NCBI GenBank assembly: GCA_036491115.1
Contig: DASXCQ010000020.1
Span: 1-64,000 of the forward strand
Reading direction: 5' to 3'
Source of the DNA: DATEPR01 sp036491115
Lineage (GTDB): Bacteria; Actinomycetota; Actinomycetes; Mycobacteriales; Pseudonocardiaceae
DNA length: 64,000 bases
The position numbers were made by a program, and so were the translations under genes. This document shows positions 61,375 through 64,000 of the stretch, piece by piece. Under the pieces are notes generated by a model, which saw only the letters and a program-made list of their open reading frames with translations, was not told the origin of the DNA and did not search any database. Within the stretch, counting starts at the first letter, position 1, and each line of letters starts with the position of its first letter.

Positions 61375-62075
61375 GCCAGTACCTCCCTGGCGAGCAGCAG
61401 GGCACGTTCGCTCTCCGGGCGGAACGTCCACGACGGGTCGTCGGCCGCCGGTTCGGCGACGGTGCACACCTCGACCCGCACCGCGCGCGGTGCCCAGCGG
61501 GGGTCCAGCGGGTGTGGAGCGGTGGACAACACGACCAGCAGGTCCAGTTCGGCCCGCAGCGTCACCCAGTCGTCGGTCACCGCGTGGTCGGCCACGAAGG
61601 CGAGCGTGCCGGCCGGGTCTTCGGCGGTGGCGACCTTCGCGAAGAAGTTCACGCAGCCGTGCAGGTCCGCCGGGCCCCGGCCGTGCTTGCGCAGTTCGGC
61701 CAGCAGCCCCGCGCGGGCCGACCGGCGCCATGCGTTGCCGTCGCGCTGGTAGCTGGAGGGCCCGAACCGGGCCACGTGGGCGTCGACGGAGTGGCCGCAC
61801 AGCACGTCGTGCCACTCCAGCGACGACCCGGTCACCGAGCACAGCGCCAGCCCACGGTCGGACATCAACACCATCGGTGCGCGCACCCGGGCGGTGTGCT
61901 GCGCCTTCATGGTGTCCGGCACGTTGAGCCGGTCCACCGGATGGTGGGCGGCGAACAGCAACGTCGAACAGTTGGCGCCCAGGCCCAGCGCGGTCAGGCG
62001 TACCTCCCGGCCCGCCCGGACCAGCACCGACCAGGCGGCCCCGCCGGGCACGTCGTGGGACAGCAGCACCGTCAT
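61371..62075 (-). CDS. DUF1989 protein, second deiminase subunit type
   Basis: A 234-residue DUF1989 protein, partner of the one at 60736. It shows AAWSVLVRAGREVRLTALGLGANCSTLLF, DRLNVPDTMKAQHTARVR, LEWHDVLCGHSVD and CVNFFAKV. The WHD-x2-CG and Cys/His pattern matches the sister protein's metal site. Expected to form a heteromer with it, removing ammonia from carboxyguanidine. Start ATG 62075 overlaps the permease stop; its own stop overlaps the start of the sister gene. Confidence 0.85.
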   Translation of the reverse strand: MTVLLSHDVPGGAAWSVLVRAGREVRLTALGLGANCSTLLFAAHHPVDRLNVPDTMKAQHTARVRAPMVLMSDRGLALCSVTGSSLEWHDVLCGHSVDAHVARFGPSSYQRDGNAWRRSARAGLLAELRKHGRGPADLHGCVNFFAKVATAEDPAGTLAFVADHAVTDDWVTLRAELDLLVVLSTAPHPLDPRWAPRAVRVEVCTVAEPAADDPSWTFRPESERALLLAREVLA

Positions 62076-63604
62076 TCCGCACCGTCCAGGGCGAGGACGA
62101 CGACGGCGGGCCTGCGGACCTGTGCGGCGTAGGCCAACGCACCCACGGCCAGGGCGCCCACCAGGAACAGCGGCGCGAACCACAGCAGGTAGACATGGCC
62201 ACCGGCCGGGTCGAACACCTCCGTCCTGGGCCAGCCCAGGTTCACCGCCATCGCTACGCCCCACGCCACGGCCAGCCCGTTGACCACGACGCCCCACCTG
62301 CCCAGGCCGAACAGCGTCCGGTCGTCCTCGGCGGCGGGCAGGCCGCCGCGCAGCCTGCGGACCAGCAGCGGCAGGGTCACCATCAGGTAGGCCAGATACA
62401 GCAGCATGATGCAGACGCTGGCCAGCGTGGTGAACAGCGCCGGGTTCCCGACATTCACCAACAGCAGCAGCGCGGCCAGCACACCCACCAGCAGCGAGGC
62501 CCGAATCGGCGTGCCGGTGCGCCGGTTGACAGTGGACAGCCCGGCGGCGAAGGGCAGCACACCGTCCCGGGACATCGAGAACACCATGCGGGTGGCGGCC
62601 GTCTGGATGGCCAGCGTGCACACAGACACGGCGATCGCCACGTCCACCAGGAACACCCTGCCCAGGGCGCCGCCCAGCCGGTCGGTCAGCACGAAGGGCA
62701 ACCCGCGTGCCGGATCCCCCAGGCTGCCGTCGGTGACGCTGCCCGCGGCCATGAGGGTGGCCAGCAGCATCAGCGCTCCGCCGAGCCCGGACACCAGCAC
62801 GGCACGCAGGATCGTGCGGGGCGTGGTCCGGCGGGGATCCCGTGTCTCCTCGGACAGTTCACCCGCGCTGTCGAAACCCACCAGTACGTACGCCGCCATC
62901 AGCCCGGACACCGCGAACGACCACAGATAGCCGTGCCCGGCCACGCCCTGCGTGTGCAGCACCACGCCGGGACCACGTTCGGCGTGCGCGAACAGCGCGA
63001 CACACAGCAGCGTGACCCCGACCAGCTCACACGTCACCCCGACGCTGTTCACCACCGACATCAGCCGCACGCCGGTGGCCGTGACGGCCGTCGTCACCGC
63101 CAGCAGCAACACCCCCAGCAGCACGGCGTTCGCCGCACCTGTCGGGCTGGTCAGCGAACTGTCACCCGGCACCAACTGGAAGCCCGACCACACCGGCGGC
63201 AGCACCACCTGCAATGCGATCGCCGCCCCGGCCAGCGTCACCACCTGGGCGACCATCATCAGCCAGCCCGCCGTCCACCCCCAGACCCGACCACCCAGCC
63301 TGCTGGCCCACTGGTAGATCGCACCCGAGATCGGATAGCGCGCGGCCAGCTCGGCGAAGCACAACGCCACCAGCAACTGGCCCGCCAGAACGACCGGCCA
63401 GGTCCAGAAGAACGCCGGCCCGCCGAACCCGAATCCGAAGAAGAACAACTGGAACACGGTGGTGAGGATGGACACGAACGAGAAGCCGGCGGCGAACGAG
63501 CCGTAGCCGCCGATCCTGCGCCGCAACTGCTGGCCGTAGCCGAAGGTGGACAGGTCCCCCGCATCGGTGGACCCGGGCTGGGTCTGGATGGGTGTCACGC
63601 TCAC
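62072..63604 (-). CDS. APC-family permease, probable guanidine/urea or amino-acid transporter
   Basis: A 510-residue membrane protein with about twelve hydrophobic helices. It shows FSFVSILTTVFQLFFFGFGFGG, AARYPISGAIYQWASRLGG (the APC consensus around helix 2-3) and DSAGELSEETRDPRRTTPR. This is the amino acid-polyamine-organocation type regularly encoded next to DUF1989 and allophanate hydrolase genes, where guanidine or urea-like uptake is inferred. GTG 63604 is chosen, with GGAGG 6 bases upstream, and lies about 50 bases after the riboswitch core. First gene of the five-gene operon. Confidence 0.85.
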   Translation of the reverse strand: MSVTPIQTQPGSTDAGDLSTFGYGQQLRRRIGGYGSFAAGFSFVSILTTVFQLFFFGFGFGGPAFFWTWPVVLAGQLLVALCFAELAARYPISGAIYQWASRLGGRVWGWTAGWLMMVAQVVTLAGAAIALQVVLPPVWSGFQLVPGDSSLTSPTGAANAVLLGVLLLAVTTAVTATGVRLMSVVNSVGVTCELVGVTLLCVALFAHAERGPGVVLHTQGVAGHGYLWSFAVSGLMAAYVLVGFDSAGELSEETRDPRRTTPRTILRAVLVSGLGGALMLLATLMAAGSVTDGSLGDPARGLPFVLTDRLGGALGRVFLVDVAIAVSVCTLAIQTAATRMVFSMSRDGVLPFAAGLSTVNRRTGTPIRASLLVGVLAALLLLVNVGNPALFTTLASVCIMLLYLAYLMVTLPLLVRRLRGGLPAAEDDRTLFGLGRWGVVVNGLAVAWGVAMAVNLGWPRTEVFDPAGGHVYLLWFAPLFLVGALAVGALAYAAQVRRPAVVVLALDGAE

Positions 63605-63642
63605 GACAGCCTCCGGATCGTGCGAGCCCGGACCACGCGCGC

Positions 63643-63668
63643 AGCCCGGGCCGTTGGCCTCCCGGGCT
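63643..63668 (-). terminator. Expression-platform hairpin of the riboswitch
   Basis: AGCCCGGG at 63643-63650 is complementary to CCCGGGCT at 63661-63668 with a 10-base loop. The distal arm lies inside the conserved 3' part of the riboswitch (63659-63681), so ligand binding and this stem exclude each other. That fits premature termination without guanidine and read-through with it. Confidence 0.6.
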
Positions 63669-63760
63669 TTTCTCCCGCCGTGGAACGGTGCCGCGTCCGG
63701 CGCGGACCGCCTGCGTCTCTCGGACCAGACCCAGCCCGGAGGCGGCGGAACCCTAGACGC
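63656..63760 (-). promoter_or_regulatory. Guanidine-I (ykkC) riboswitch
   Basis: On the minus strand the leader of the permease operon contains, in order, the three conserved blocks of the ykkC guanidine-I aptamer: TCTAGGGTTCCG (63757-63746), CTGGTCCGAGAGACGC (63728-63713), and ACGGCGGGAGAAAAGCCCGG (from 63681). These match the family consensus (CUAGGGUUCCG, ACUGGUCCGAGAG, ACGG-x-GGGANAAAAGCCCGGGAG). Direct sequence reading, and the downstream guanidine-carboxylase-type operon supports it. It lies 40-150 bases before the permease GTG. Confidence 0.92.
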
Positions 63761-64000
63761 GCCCCGCACCGCGGCGGGTCCTGATCAGTGCACTGCCCTG
63801 CCGTCACGCCGCCGGGTCACCCGTGTGAACGAGCTGTATCGGGACCGGACCTCGGGCGCCGGGCGCCGTCATACCGTGTTCACACGTCAGATGGACCCGC
63901 GAGACCTGGCGCACGACTCCGATCTCGTGGGCCGCGAGCAGGCCGCGATCCGGCGTCGCGTTCGGTCTTGCGTTGGGCGGTCAGCGCGGCGATGTCTTTG
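63761..64000. other. Region upstream of the guanidine operon, with inverted repeat
   Basis: CGTGTGAAC (63822-63830) and GTTCACACG (63878-63886) form a 9-base inverted repeat with 47 bases between; it may be a regulator site for the operon promoter, which must lie here or nearby. A GTG at 63825 opens a plus-strand frame running off the window end, but the residues show no domain. No gene is supported. Confidence 0.35.

Noticed and set aside
58691..62075. Ordinary urea amidolyase operon
   Set aside because: The guanidine-I riboswitch and the two DUF1989 proteins point to guanidine, and the carboxylase lacks its biotin-dependent parts.
63825..64000. Partial gene running off the right end
   Set aside because: 58 open codons without start signal or recognisable domain; the opposite strand is equally open and equally featureless.

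Overview
The window is high-GC actinomycete DNA. The signs are strong GGAGG-type ribosome binding sites, frequent GTG starts, long chains of genes joined by 4-base ATGA/GTGA overlaps, a StrR-type regulator, DUF5937/ArsR and LuxR regulators, and antibiotic-type biosynthetic enzymes. A Pseudonocardiales-like host is a guess from gene style only. The window holds two adjacent natural-product clusters and a guanidine-assimilation operon, separated and flanked by stretches full of broken genes.

Left flank, 1-6.7 kb: an IS4-type transposase remnant, a truncated and frameshifted kinase/STAND-ATPase gene, and a multiply frameshifted Clp-N-domain gene, then about 0.9 kb with no convincing gene.

Cluster 1, about 6.7-31.8 kb, is the most unusual part. 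It combines a phosphonate pathway with RiPP-type machinery. Phosphonate core: PEP mutase (EDK-x5-NS motif), phosphonopyruvate decarboxylase, an iron-type phosphonoacetaldehyde reductase, and a two-cupin oxygenase. The oxygenase's predicted metal ligands (His-x3-Gln, then His 42 residues later) fit methylphosphonate synthase better than hydroxyethylphosphonate dioxygenase. RiPP parts: a 22-residue peptide with a lasso-leader-like Y-x2-P-x-V motif but almost no room for a core, a free-standing PqqD/RRE protein, and a glutamine-dependent asparagine-synthetase homologue with an RRE-like C-terminal extension. Around them lie a B12-binding radical SAM enzyme, a class II ribonucleotide reductase homologue that has lost a redox cysteine, an AurF-like N-oxygenase, three nucleotidyltransferases, a thymidylate-kinase-like protein, a DegT aminotransferase, a methyltransferase, a flavin reductase, two MFS exporters and two regulators. 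The inferred route is PEP -> phosphonopyruvate -> phosphonoacetaldehyde -> 2-hydroxyethylphosphonate -> methylphosphonate (or a relative), with later steps possibly carried on a ribosomal peptide. Two promoters in the cluster share a palindrome at the same distance from a -10-like box.

Spacer, 31.8-41.3 kb: a surface protein with a nonsense codon and a frameshift, a degenerate tRNA-like sequence, a Schlafen/AlbA_2-type fragment abutting an amidohydrolase fragment, an intact 689-residue unknown protein, and a broken Fic gene.

Cluster 2, 41.4-57.0 kb: a LuxR-type regulator and a minus-strand operon with two acyl carrier proteins, two adenylating enzymes, a PLP decarboxylase, an acyl-CoA-dehydrogenase-like flavoprotein, a flavin reductase, a crotonase, a TrpB-like protein without its PLP lysine, and a BtrH-like transferase. 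A divergent plus-strand operon carries an epimerase, a DegT aminotransferase, a serine hydrolase and a DHA2 exporter. The set recalls carrier-bound amino-acid chemistry such as butirosin side-chain assembly. A large near-perfect inverted repeat sits between the two operons.

Right end, 57.1-63.8 kb: an operon preceded by a clear guanidine-I (ykkC) riboswitch, with an APC permease, two DUF1989 proteins (carboxyguanidine deiminase type), a carboxyltransferase-only guanidine/urea carboxylase homologue, and allophanate hydrolase.
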